Assembly: GCA_036785705.1 (NCBI GenBank)
Contig: JAWUZG010000018.1
Span: 4,065,501 to 4,129,500, forward strand
Source: Acanthornis magna
Lineage: Eukaryota > Chordata > Aves > Passeriformes > Acanthizidae
Length of the DNA: 64,000 bases
Reading direction: 5' to 3'
Shown: positions 51,601 to 64,000 of the stretch, piece by piece
Layout of the letters: each line of letters begins with the position of its first letter
Position numbering within the stretch: position 1 is the stretch's first letter
Program-made: the position numbers and the translations under genes
Notes under the pieces: model-generated
Databases searched by the model: none
What the model was told of the DNA's origin: nothing
The model's input: only the letters and a program-made list of their open reading frames with translations

Positions 51601-54600
51601 CTTCCTGCATTGGCCTGTTGCTATTGGTAACATACAGGGAGTAAAATAGAACTTCATACGAAATGCCTTTAAACTTTACTGGCATGTACAGGCATGGAAC
51701 AGCGTTGAATTTTTTAGTTTAATCTTTTGAGAAGCCGACGTGTTAAGGAAATGCTTTTTCCATATTAAGTGAAGATGAATTTAGGAAGAGTACTGCTAGG
51801 AAAAATAACTGCTGTTTCTTATGAAGAGCGGGTAAGTGATATGAATTATATTTAGCTAAAGCAAGGCATTGTTGCAGTGAGAAATTAGAATAGGCTATTG
51901 TTATTGGCAAGAAATTAGAGAAGAATGGTATCAGCTTCAGAATGCTTTTTGCTTAGCCTTTAAGCTTTTTTACTTTTAAGTATTTGAGTTAAAATTCCTT
52001 TGTAAATGCAAGCATTGGGTTTTATTTTCAGAGAAAAGTAATCTTGCTATACCAACTAACACTGAGATTTTGATATGTATTTATGAACTATGCCCAATAT
52101 GTATAAAGCTAAAAACCTAGTATGTTTATAATGTGTGCCTATTTTTTATTTATGTGCAATGTCTTTTGTATATGCTTTCTGTACCATTATATCACTATTA
52201 TATCTTTAGGTAAGACTGCATATATTTTGTACATATCTTTATAAAAATATTTTTATGGAGGAATTTGGCACTTAAGGCACTGTGTTATATGTGATAGGAT
52301 TGGTTTTGTTTGGGGTGAGAAGTTGAACACTTATTTCTAAAAGGAATTCCAAATGTCACACCATTTATTCTTCATATGTTGTTTTTATAGATTCAGATAT
52401 TTGACAAAAATATACTAAATGTATTCTGTAAAGTTATTGTACAGTAGTTGTACAGTATTTTTTTCTTCAGAACTCTTGCATACAGAATGCTTTTGTGTTA
52501 ACTGTTATAAATGCAATTTGGTGGTAGAGAATTGAAAAGTGGTATTGTGTAATAGTCCCCCTTTAAGTGGCATTCTGAAGGGGCACTCTTCTCAAAGAAT
52601 TCTGAATCATGAAATTAATTGCAATAATATTTTGAAACGAGGATAAAAAGCCTGTAATGTTCTGTTACTTTTTAGGCGAGAAGTACATTTGAGATTATTT
52701 ATTAGAAGGAAAATCTAACAATAATTTATGAGTAATATGGCTTTATTTTTTATTTAAAATGTTGGAAATGTATACACCATATTTTGAGACATGATCTCCC
52801 TCACAGAGATCACTGGAGTTCATGGCATGAACTATAGTGATGCTGTAATATATTTAAAAATATGAGTATATAATGTAAATCCTGCTCATAATTCATACCT
52901 CAACAAAAGGTGAAGGTGCTTCAGGTGATTTAAGAAGTAGTTTGAACAAAGCTAGATACAGGCAGATGGTCAACTGAGTGATAGGCTTTCCCTGAGATAA
53001 GTGACAGAATGTTTGAAAGTTGGCTCTTTGCATTCAGCCTGTAAATCTTCAGAACCCAATAGATTTCTCGGAGTTATTTTCTATACTGAAATCATATGAG
53101 AAAATTACTTTAGAAGGTTGGTGGAGTTAGGTGTGCTATTCCAGCCTGAAAGGGTTATTTACAGGTGCTTTAGTAAAATAGTGAGTAATGTGATGTTGTA
53201 CTGGGTAAGTAACAGATTCTGGCAGCAGTCAGAATTCTTTGGATGCAGCAAGAAGTCGATGCCTGTATTGGAAGAAAGTGTGTTTTAGAAAGGCAACAGG
53301 GATGTAATTTTTAATCCCATTTATTCTGAATCCTTCTGGATGCCCAAGAAAGGAATAGATATTTCTGTTTAGTCTGTGGTTTTGTCATTGTTAGAGCAGG
53401 AGAGAGAAATACATCTCCACTCTCCTTACAGCTTGTACCCTCTGTGTCTCAGGAGGAGTGGGAAACAGAGATGTCTTTTTTGACTCAGGAAGGCACTCAC
53501 CCCCACTGTAATAGCACAGATGATTTCATGTTGCTCCATTTTATTGCTAAGGCCTGGCATTTCCCAGAATGTGTCACCCCTGCCAGTATCCCCCTCTTTC
53601 CCTTTGTTCTGCTCTAGGATTTGAGCATGACTTCGACTTGAGTGACAAATCTTGAGGTGTGGAGAAAAAGGACATTTTTGTATTGTGTTACCTGGGTAGT
53701 CAGTACACATGGATTTGTTTGCTCGATATAATTTCTGGGCTCTGGGTAGGGTATTTCTTGGTTTTCTGCATGATGTTATTGTGGCAGAATTTGCCAGTAC
53801 CTAGTCACTTCTCTGGGACCTGATCCATGTGAAATGGAACATGGAACTAAGTGGATGAGAGTTTCTGTCAACTGAAAGATGTCATCAGACAGGCTTCACA
53901 CAGTGGTGCACACATCCAGCAGGTTATAGGCCACGAAATCTGGAAGATATAACCTGTTCCAACCTTATGAACTTTCAGCCTTATGAATTATTCTCCTCTA
54001 AACCCTCTCTTCCTTTGTACCTTGTTGGTGGTGTAAGGGACTATGTTGTCTACTTCTATTCTGGGGAAAAAAAATTAGCTGCTCACAAAGTAGTTTTCTC
54101 TCTGGTAATTGTTGTAAGCTAAAACTCTTTTAGATTTGTTGCAAGCAGATCCTGAACACAACATCAAAAGCTCATGGGCCCTTCTGGTTTTTCCATCTAG
54201 CAAAGAGCGATGATGCAAAGTGAAATTTAACATGTTTTCTCTTATTCAGAACTTTATGCTATCAAATACATGCTGAAGCATTTGCCAGTTTACAGAGACC
54301 TGGAGCATCTTTTTGCTGTATGGTAACTGGGAAGGCACTCTTCAGCTTGCTGGCCCCGGCACTGGGCTTCTCTCTTGGATCACAGGGATCAAGATCCTGC
54401 CCTGAGGTCCCTGGAGCAGAGTTGCACCCCCAAATTTGCCGGGTGTGTGTGTCTGTGTAACTCAGCTGCTAATCCAGCTAGATGTTCCCATGCAGAACAG
54501 TTCCCATGAACAGATACTGGAAGACATTTTAGCTTTCCTAAATCAGATTAATTTTTAAAATTTTGGTAATTTGTTGCCATCAGACTCCTGGCATATACCA

Positions 54601-57600
54601 TGGGCTTTTTCCTAAACCAATTTGGTAACTCGGGCAATTTGAAGAACTAATTTCAGTTCTTATCTGAACTGGTTGTGAAAGATTTGATGGTTTCATGTAA
54701 TTAGATTTTATCTCTGGATGATAGTTGATATATACATTCACAGCATATATGTTCTGTTATTTGGAATTAAATGCTTAAAAACTTCTAAAAAAATCTTCAC
54801 CTGGCAGAATCATGCCCTGTCCTTCCTCCTCTTTCAGAAATGGCTACACCCAGGAACTGTTCAATTTTATAGCTTTCTAATACATATGTTTTTCAATAGG
54901 TGGTTCTTAATACATGTGTAGTGTTTAATTTCATCTAATAATCAAACCTTTCATGTGTAGTAGATCAAATTTTGTCCTGAAGAGCCTCCAGTGGTGGGAA
55001 ACATGAGTGCTGAAGAATGAAAAACAGCCCCCAACATACAGTGTATTTTTCGGATGAGATCATCATAGTATTTAAAAAAATCTGGTCTTGCAACTTTTAC
55101 CTTTCAAAGACAAATCTAGACAAGTTTCAGCTGAACAGTTTAGAAGAGAAACTTCTTTGTCTGAATGTGGACTGCATGAAATTTCTGACAGGTTTATACT
55201 GAGATTTCTAAGTCCTCAAACGTGGTTTGAACATATTGCTATGAATTCTTACGCAGTAATTACAAGCTTTAGTTTCTAGGTACTTTTATTGAATTAGGTG
55301 GATTTAGTTACACATGAATTTAAAGAAATGTTCTTAAACCCGATTTTAGTCTGTGATCTATAGAAATAAATGGTTAATTCTTGGAACACCATAGGTAGAT
55401 TTAATGACACTGTAATGTAAAATATAGTTCCTCCTGTAAGTGCTTTTAAAAAATGTTTTAACATAATAATTACTAAAGCCTTTCTTGGAGAGGTTTTAAG
55501 ATCCTGATATGTATAATGTAACATGCAGTAGACAAAGCATTTAACATAAACCCACAAAACCAACCCATGGTGTGTAGAAAGTTCACTGCATTAACTTATG
55601 CTGAGTGGATTGAGATAAAATTCTCATTGTCCATTAATGATTGAGCTTTTCTGTGAAATTGCACCATTTTCCCTATAAAATGATATTTTATAATTATTAA
55701 CTTCCCAGTTTTTGACAAAAGTACTATGAATATTCTTTCTACTATCGTGAGAATCCTGTTAATTTTGCTTCACACCTTTCAAAAACATGAGGTATTGTAC
55801 TTGGTGGTTGAATGTAGGTTAATGAAAGCTGACAAAGTAAATGACCATTCCTAAAATTCAGATATTTTGAAACTACTTTTATTTTTTTCTAATGTGTAAA
55901 CTGATACTATTACTTTACTTTGAGTCATCCTTTTCTTCATTCTTTGAGAGATGACACTGAAGTTGTTTATTCATTAGCTGTACTGTACAGTGATGTGACT
56001 AAAAAATTAGAAGCAATCACATTTATAAACCAGATTTCAGTAATGTAAATTACATTTTCTAAATTACAAACATGAATTATAGTACGGCTTCTGAATGCAT
56101 AAAATGCTTACTAGAGTTATGTGCAAAATAGAAGTAGGAAAGGTGTCCTAAGCCCCACTGAAGAATTGTAACCAGAACTACGCTTTTATATCTGAAATAA
56201 AGGTACTAAAGGGAGGTGTTTGGATTTACTTTTCAGTATATTGTTATGCTTCACAGATCCAGAAGCACTTATTTTTGTGTGATTAAGGCGAAGTGCCACC
56301 ATTTTTTCCATTTTTTTTCAATTTTTTTTTCATGAGAGATGTATTTGTGTTTATCTACACTAGCACCGGGGGAGTGATGTCAGTAGAGGTTAAATTAGAC
56401 TTTGAAAGTCCCAGAATACTTGTGTCAAAGACTAGATCAGATCCTCTCCTGGGGATGGGAATGGGGAGGCCACAACAATTTGTAACAGGTGATGTTCTTC
56501 AGAGAGTGCTAACAGCAGTGTGAGAGCCTGCAGTGCAATAGAGAAAGAAAGGCGAGGATATTACTAAAGCTTTTTGTGGATTTTGAAGAAGAGTTTGTTG
56601 CCAAGGCTGAAAAATGAAAACTATGAAGAGGTAGTTGTTAGCTTGAATTTTGTGTATATTTGTGCTTTTCTTCTTCTGTGTGTTTCGATGTTGAAGTTGT
56701 AGATATTCTTTCTGGCATTCTCTCCCAGCTTTTTAAGGAGCAGTACAAAAGAAGAAAGTTTCTTTTAAAATACTTAGAAGGTTCCCTAAAGGTTCAAGGC
56801 CACTTTCAATGACCAAGAAAAGATCCCCCAAACTGAAATAAAAATACTTTCTAATTGTCATTAAAAAATCAACAGAAACTTAACTCTAAAAAGCATTTGT
56901 CCTCCAGACTTCACTCAGTAGAGTGTCAAGGTTTAAGCATTGGAGTACCTATTTGGGAAATGGTCACTACTTGGGTTTATAGAGGTGTTACCTCCCTTGA
57001 GGTAATTTGCGATCAAAGGTGAGAAGTTTAGGGCAGATAGCATATAAATTTCAACATTTCACTGGAAGACTAATTGTGCTTTAAAATCTAATGTATAATA
57101 CACCTGTATTGAGATGCTGAGGAGTTCTTACTTATTGGAAGTTACTCTGAGCATCCTTTCGTGTCTGTGGCAGTCAGAAGTGGCTGACTTCTGGTGGAAG
57201 GGGAAGTTTTCAGAGTCAACTGACTGACAAAACACTGAATTTTGTTTTAATGCCACATCTCCAGATATTACAGCCAAGTAAAAGTGCATGAGGTATTGTT
57301 TTCATTTTAAGTCTTTGCAGGTCAGTGTTAGGTATCTGCTTTGTCACCAATACCAACTGATTGTCTCTGCCCATCTAAGAAGGACTTTTGGAAGCAGTGT
57401 AGCTACCACAGCAGGAAATGCTTCTTCCAGTAAATATTAGTGGGATCAAATCCACGGACAGTCGTGTTTATAAAATCTGGGGTAAATTTCATGCTGGGGA
57501 GAAAACACCTATGAGAAAGTAACAGCTGGTTCGTTTAGATTTTTCTCTCTAATATTGTCTGTTATTAAAAAGATAATAAAAGTAGCTAACACTGCAAATA

Positions 57601-57675
57601 CTATGTGAAACTCAAAGACTTCTGACACTTGCCATGAAACTTCAGTAACACTTCTTTTTTTGTTTCTTATTGCAG

Positions 57676-57697
57676 TCAGCAACTGTTTCTGATGGAG
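57676..57697 (+). CDS. RGS12: RGS12 microexon 4 (22 nt)
   Basis: Twenty-two nucleotides between acceptor TTGCAG (ending 57675) and donor GTAAGC (57698). It encodes S-A-T-V-S-D-G plus the first base (G) of the next codon. In vertebrate RGS12 the sequence after SLDDLE is SATVSDGE, so this microexon supplies exactly the expected residues and the dangling G fits the following E codon. It leads into the RGS domain, whose exons lie beyond the window. Because 22 is not a multiple of three, skipping it would shift the frame, so it should be constitutive. Confidence 0.92.
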
Positions 57698-59845
57698 GTA
57701 AGCTGAAGCTCGTTTTTCCTTTTATAATGAAAAATAATCAGTTTTCCACATTAAGCAACATAATATGTGGGAAATTATGTGATATATTACAAGATGTAAG
57801 TCCGAGGTGGTGCAGAACTCTGTGGCTGCTTTGGGACCTGTGCCAATGAAAATATTTCAGTATTGTGTTCACATACATTCACTGGCTTATTTGCATAATA
57901 TTTTTTATGGTACATTTATATATGCACGTTTCTATTATAACTAGGCTTCTTCATTATAATAAAGAGGCAGAGCTGGTAGACTTCTGTGTAATTGGATGAT
58001 AGATAAAATCTCATTCTCTGTTTTATTGTCCTTTACATACCTCGTTAGCTTTTGAAGAGATGTTCTAGCTTCTAAGTTGTAAGCTGTGTTGGCACATGTG
58101 TTGAAGTTGAACTTTCTTAAGTGTGATCCTTTTTGAGAAGGGGGTAAGTAATGTGATATTTGTAAAATCCCAGCATGGAGCTTTTGCACTTCTGGAGTAC
58201 TTTTAAGTAAACTCCTCTTTATTGCACATAAGCTTGTTTATTTTGATTTTAACATGCCTTTAGTGTTTTAAAGGATGTCCACTCTTTTGTTAAACTTTAG
58301 AAGATGATTTCTCCAAAGCTCTGAAGTTAATTGAAACAATTTAAAAATTCTTCCCTAATGGAATAAAGAAATTTGTATAGTGCAGGGTATACAGGAGATG
58401 ACTTTTCTCCTTGTCTTCTCTGGCAGGAGTTGATTCACTTGATCTTGCAGAGAAGCTCACTTACATACATAGTTTTGCATTTGCTTTCTTTGACAACATT
58501 ACAAGACAATTTTATTAAATAGAAAGGTCAAAAGGGGACAAGCTGTGTTGCTGTAATCCATGCAGTGAAATTGGAAAACATATTTGGAATGGTGAGGATA
58601 ATTTTTTTATATTTCATGCAAATGTAAATGTAAAATTAGCAGTACTATTTACCAAACTTCATCATGTCCTAATTTCTGATTCCTTGCATGACTAAAACTG
58701 CACTTGAGAGAAACATTACTGTTTTGGTCCTTTTTCTGGAACCATTTTCTAGTGGTGACTTTGTCAGGTATTTTTCTTCTCTAGTGCTGACACAATCTAG
58801 ACTGCTTTGCAGTACTTCTGTCTGGCTGAGATGATAGACTCTGTGTTGTATCTGGCTTGTCTGCAAAGAGACAAAACAGAAAATAATAGTGTTTATTCTG
58901 CTTTCTATTTCAAAAATGTAACCTGTGTTTTTCTGAGAAAAATACGTATTTTTTTCCCCTACATGTTACCTGCTTGATATAAAAATCAAAACAGACCACA
59001 GACTTTGTGTATGTAGTTACTGAGGACCAAAAATTTGATTGATCTTTTTTTAGGTAACATGCAATGTACTTGTGTCTTGTCTCCGTAGGGTTCTTGTTCT
59101 ATGAAAGTTAATGAAAGTTATTTTGTTGCTTATTCAGACTTGGAAATCCCTGTGATAGTACTCATACAATAAACATTTCAGGCTTTTTATCCTTGCAGCT
59201 GAAACTTTATTTTAAAAATTCCACTTGTTTTCAGTTCTTCTAATATGACTTGTATCTTATTCCAAATCTGTATGTAACTGTTTTTACAACTAATTCTATA
59301 CAGTTTTTTGAACTCATGAAATCTAAGGGCCATGTAAGGTTGCAGAGGTGAGCCAAGGAGTTATATGCAGTTTTCTGCTGAGTTGTATTCCCTATTTCTT
59401 CAGCTAGTTCAGAACTTAACATGAACTCACTCTTCATTTTCAAATGCTACTTAAGAAGGGGTATAATTTGTGTAAAAAGTAGTAGTTGAACTATATTGAA
59501 TAATATTGAATCGCTGCTTAAATACCCAGGTAGTGGGTTGGAAAAATAGGAGCCAGAGAGTTCATAATCAGAAAAAGTGAATTTAAATAAATTCCTAATT
59601 CATTTCATTTTGAGCTGCTTTGAGTAAAATGTTCTGATTCATGTGTGGATTGCATTTTCTAGCTTTTACTTTCATTGAGTGTGTCACAGCACTGAAATGT
59701 TTCCAGTTTTCCTTAATCTCACTACTATATAAAATAGATCCGCAGGCAGAGACATTTTAGGGTATGTCTAGTTTAGAGAAATTTTCACCAATGTGACCAT
59801 TAGTACAGCACTGCATGCTTGCCTTCCTAGACGAAATCTTTATCA

Positions 59846-60155
59846 TCATAGACTCGCAGAATGATTTGGGTTGGAAGGGATTGTAAAGGTCAGCTTGTTC
59901 CAGCCCCTGCCATCCAGCCTGGCCTTGACCCTTCCAAGGATGGGACATCTACAGTTTCTCTGGGCAACCTGTTCCAGTGTTATCATCATTGTCAGAGTGA
60001 AAAATTTCTTATATGTAATCTAAATCTACCCTCCTTCAGTTTAAAACCATTACCCTTTTTATGCCTTTGCCAGAAGTCCCTCTGCAGCTCTCTTGTAGCC
60101 CCTTTAGGCACTGGAAGATGCTCTAAGGTCTCTCCAGAACTTTCTCTTCTGCTTT
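59846..60155 (-). mobile_element. CR1 3'-end fragment
   Basis: Minus-strand CR1: the plus strand starts CATAGACTCGCAGAATGATTT and runs through GGTTGGAAGGGATTGTAAAGG, then AACCTGTTCCAGTGTTATCA and TAGCCCCTTTAGGCACTGGA, all in the order of a CR1 3' region. About 310 bp, 5'-truncated. Confidence 0.92.
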
Positions 60156-62558
60156 GTATTACTAACTAGTATTTGTATATATAACCACATGCTATAAATA
60201 CTGTTGTTAAGCTTTAGTTTGGGAAGACAATTCACATGTAAAAAGCAGTTGTGTGTTTATAGACATCCCTTCAGTATGGCAGGAGGCACAACAGTTCCAT
60301 GTACATTTCTTTCCAAAGTCAATGAAGCTTTATGCCATATAGCTTTTATTATGTTAGAGCCTGCCCCTGGAAAGTATCTAACCCTTCTTATGTTTATTTT
60401 ACATGGATCTCAGCTTGTGCAAGGCTGAAATGTCCTTATCAGCCAAAACTCTGCACTTGGGCATGGCGAGATAGGTAACGTGTAAATTAGTATTGTTTCC
60501 AGACACGCTGACCAGTAGCAGCTCTTAACCATAATTGATTTGTGTAATGAATTGCAGACAATCAGAATGCAAACTGTAATAATGCTTAGAAGCAAAATTA
60601 CTGCTATAGATCAACTATTCTGCAGCACCTATGCTCTGGGAAGAGCAGGAACCATTTTCTGTTACTACAGCGACCTGTAATTAGCAGGTTTCTCTCACTT
60701 GCCGCCTCGGAAAGTGTCCTTTGCTGCTGGCTGGGGGAGCAGTGGGAGTGTGTACACAGCAGGCAGGCTGCACCTGATGTTCTGAGCACTGTGCCCTCTG
60801 CATTGTCACAGGGATGATCAATAGCCCCCAGCTAATGTCTGACTTTGCTATTTATACCTGGATGGCACTTTAGAAAGGGAAAACCTTAAGGTCAAAGGAT
60901 ATATAACAGAAGTGCCATCATCATTCATCTCCCAGACAGAGGTGGTGAGGTATTTGAGCTAGTGAGAATGTCTGAGTCAGTTCTTACCTGCAATTCCCTG
61001 CAGAGATCAGTTCCACAAAGCTAAAGTCTGTTATTTCCAAATTATTCTGCCTAGCAGATACTTTATGCACGTATTTTTTCCTAAGAGACTACTTTTCTGT
61101 AGTTTCTGCTGATTTTTGCTTTTAGTGTTCATCACTTGGAAAGAATTTTCATAAGGAAAAGCATTCCTAAAGACCTTTTTGAAAGGAATCTGATGTTTGC
61201 AGTAATAAATAATGTAAAACTGTATTTTAAAAAGTAACTGGAGAAGGTAAGGCAAACAATTCGCAATGAAGTACAAAATAAAGCAAAACACTGTTTATGT
61301 TTTTTACACTATAAATACAGAAGGATTATTTCCTCTAACAGGTGTATGACTTATTTGCCAGTTCTGCTGGTGCTGCGTGCTCACCGTAGCTGTGTTCCAC
61401 TGCAGCATAAATAATTCAAGTTCCTTTAGCAGCAGTGGCAAAAGGTCTTTTCTTTAAATTATTTATGTAGCATTTTATAATGCTTTGTGTTAAGTATACT
61501 ATTGCTTCCCTCTGCTTGGAGCCACGAGGGTAAGGAATCAATTTGTTTAGAATGGTGTTGGAGGCTGCCAGGAGTTGCCGTGGGGAAATGTGTTAGCTTC
61601 CCTCAGCCCAAAATTGCAGAGGAACAATGTGCTGTGCAGTCAGACTAATCTACACCCAATGGGTTCCGGGACGTTGCAGCTGAACTTGGTATGGATTCAG
61701 AAGGATGGCTTTCAGTGAAGAGCTTGAAGTATTTGATTAAGTGGCACCACAGTGGTTCTTATCAGCTTTATCCAGGTAATGTATTTAGTGATTAACTAGA
61801 ATATCTGAATTATATGATTGTATGTGTTCTGATGATTGCAAGGAGTATGCTTAGCTTCTCACAACAATAAAAAGCATCTGTAGGCTGAAAAATGTATACA
61901 AAATACATACAAGTGCATACAAAATATCCTTCATTAATTGTATTCAGGCTTATGGTTTTAGATTATCTAAATCAAAATTTCAGAAGCCATCTTACCATGA
62001 ATACTTTTCAAGATTTAGTTAAATTAAATGCCTGCATTTTCTTACATAATGCTGTTTTTGTAAAATAAATAAAACCAAGACCCTTCATGGAATGTGTAAA
62101 CACAAAAGGTGCAAAATATTGGGTTTTGAGGATTTTTTAGATAGCATTCTGGGACAGTTCTGTATTTCCAAAAGGTAATAAATGAAACTGAATGAGTTTG
62201 CACTGAAAGAAGTTTTTCCTCACTAGTCATGGTTGCTTTCAAGCAGAACAAAAATAAAGTTAGGTCCCTGGGATTTGGAATGCTTGAGCAAGGAGCCTCT
62301 TTTTGCAGGTAATGCAGGATGAGTCGGAGCTTCCGACAGTGATGACGAAGGCAGGCAGGCGTTTGGAAACCTCACAGCGCTGCTGTTGTCCATGCAGAGC
62401 TGGGATTTTTCACATTAAACTCCTCTGGCATCCCGAGGTTCCCAATTGCTTGTGTTCATTTTTTAAAATACTTTACAAGGAGGAGGAGGAGGAGTCCACT
62501 TTGCACAAGAGCCCTGTGGTGAGAGTGTTTGAGGGTGGGAGTCAGGGCTCTGTGTTTC

Positions 62559-62576
62559 CTGTGATGATCATCACAG
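62559..62576. repeat. Perfect 18-bp palindrome
   Basis: CTGTGATGATCATCACAG equals its own reverse complement. It could be a dimeric transcription-factor site or a chance palindrome. Confidence 0.7.
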
Positions 62577-64000
62577 AGGGCTCATGAGATGAAATATGCG
62601 AGCTGGTTGGAAAGTTTCTCCATTCCTGCTTTCCAAGGTGGGCTGTGTGTACCTAGGAATGCATGAGCTGTGAGAGTCAGGAAACCTGATGCTGAAGTCT
62701 TACATTGGAAACATTCCTCTGCAAGGGGAGTGGAGCAGGAGTTATGGCTTATACAGTCTTCTTTTAAGTGTGATTTGGATAAATTGGGTACTAATGTTAG
62801 AGTTGGGGAAGTTCGTTTTCCTTCCATCTGACTTCCTTTTCCTCCAGTTCTAAATGGTATACCTGTATGAGGCTGTAACTGCTTTAATTGCAATTGATGA
62901 TCTGGGTGGTAAAAGGAGCTAGAATAACCAAGCCTTTTCTGGGAAACAACCTTGTTTTGTGTTGTTTTCAGGTTGACTGGTACCTAGCAGAAAGTTGTGC
63001 AGATTTTAAAAGCAAACCGACCACATTTTTTCATTAAGGGAAACCAAAGCTGTGTCAGGATGAAGTATCAATTAAAATAGTACATTTTGAAAAAAAGTCT
63101 GAATTACCTAAATTAAATCTACCAGAACAGAGACAGTTTACTGGAAATGAGTAATCCCTTAATGCTGTGTTAACATGTTGGAGGACCTGTGCCAGTAGCT
63201 CTTCGGTGGTTGGAAATAGAGTCTTATTTTGGTTCATTTGTTTTCATGGGATCTCCAGAGTGAGCAGCGTATCAGAGGAGGGAGAACCCAGTGCAGTTGA
63301 GAGGAGTGTAACTCAGAGGAGCTGGGGAGAGCAGGCAGCTGCTGGCAATTAAAGGTAGTTAGCACTTACCCACTGGTGTAAACACTGGAGGCTGTAATTG
63401 CAGTTTGGTTTCCCTGCTGCCATAGGGAAATTGAACGCCTGCCACTGGGAGGGAGGTGAGGCAGATGATGCTGTGCCTGCCTCTTCCCCAGCCCTTCTGA
63501 GTCCTAAGGCACTGTGACTCCGGCATTGAGAGTTGTGCACTCGGCGTGGCTGCTCCCTAATTTCTCTCTGTCAGCCAAGTAGGTTTCAGGGGTTTGGTTT
63601 GTGGGATGAGTTTGCCTTTCTGACTTTGCCTGAAAGGAATGAGGAAATTTTCATCATTCATCACTGGAGGACGCTGGGGATTGAACCCTCCAGGAGTGAG
63701 GCACTATCTGAAACTGTTCCAGATCTATCAAGAAGTGGGTGTCTATTTATATCCTGGACTGTAAAATAGAGCATATCCACCTGCAGAGTTAAAGCAAAAT
63801 ACTTCAGATAATAAATTTAGATATCATTCTCTTCAGAGTCACATTAACTTCTTTCACAATAGCTTCACTGTGGTGACAGGTATTCTCTAATGAAGTTAAC
63901 AGTTGACTTGGTTATGCTCTTTCATATGTCTTAAAGGAAAAAGTTAATAAATATTTGTGTGATAAAATTTGGCATTATTTGCTGAGTGTTTGTAATTAAC

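Larger units (their letters stand above)
37793..57675 (+). other. RGS12: RGS12 intron 3
   Basis: About 19.9 kb from the donor at 37793 to the acceptor TTTCTTATTGCAG ending at 57675. Mostly AT-rich, with an in-frame candidate cassette exon (41121-41198), an old CR1 fragment (44700-45290) and a CpG-dense pocket (48350-48600). The many short ORFs are not recognised as genes. Confidence 0.88.
57698..64000 (+). other. RGS12: RGS12 intron 4 (5' part)
   Basis: Begins at the GTAAGC donor. No further RGS12 exon (RGS domain) was found before the window ends. It includes a CR1 fragment (59846-60155), a perfect 18-bp palindrome (62559-62576) and a composition-distinct block near 61370-61790. Other short ORFs are unrecognised. 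Confidence 0.8.

Overview
This is a stretch of vertebrate nuclear DNA, almost certainly from a bird. Support comes from several degraded CR1-family LINE fragments, the main repeat family of bird and reptile genomes, and from the gene order MSANTD1 then RGS12, a pair that lies next to HTT in other amniotes. Coding sequence is sparse, introns are long and AT-rich, and CpG is depleted except at a few islands. Gene identities come from recognising the translated exons; no database search was run.

Layout. 1-1822: end of the last MSANTD1 intron. 1823-2063: terminal MSANTD1 coding exon (+), followed by a 3' UTR with an AATAAA at 2853. 2985-3215: compact CpG-rich pocket. 3216-15100: intergenic DNA holding one large, dead CR1 fragment on the minus strand (about 6688-8660) and conserved-looking noncoding DNA around 13.0-14.1 kb. 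About 15130-16710: strong CpG island, the inferred RGS12 promoter, with NRF1-like and two ZNF143-like sites and a splice donor at 15947. 15947-21631: RGS12 intron 1. 21632-23580: RGS12 exon 2, with 5' UTR, two tiny uORFs and 619 codons (PDZ, then PTB). 23581-37672: intron 2. 37673-37792: exon 3 (40 codons). 37793-57675: intron 3. 57676-57697: a 22-nt microexon. 57698-64000: start of the next intron. The RGS domain, Ras-binding domains and GoLoco motif must lie beyond the right edge, so RGS12 is incomplete here; MSANTD1 lacks its left part.

The most unusual structure is a long inverted repeat inside RGS12 intron 2. Two arms of about 520-535 bp (30166-30684 and 31680-32214), about 97% identical by hand alignment, face each other across a spacer of about 1 kb. 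Both strands are transcribable, and as RGS12 intron RNA it would fold into a very long double-stranded stem. One arm carries a secondary local hairpin that looks like a template-switch mutation. Other items worth checking are a 138-bp MITE-like hairpin (24527-24664), a phase-compatible 78-nt candidate cassette exon (41121-41198), a splice-bounded 152-nt candidate exon that could only serve an alternative 5' end (25346-25497), and two CpG-dense pockets outside the promoter.
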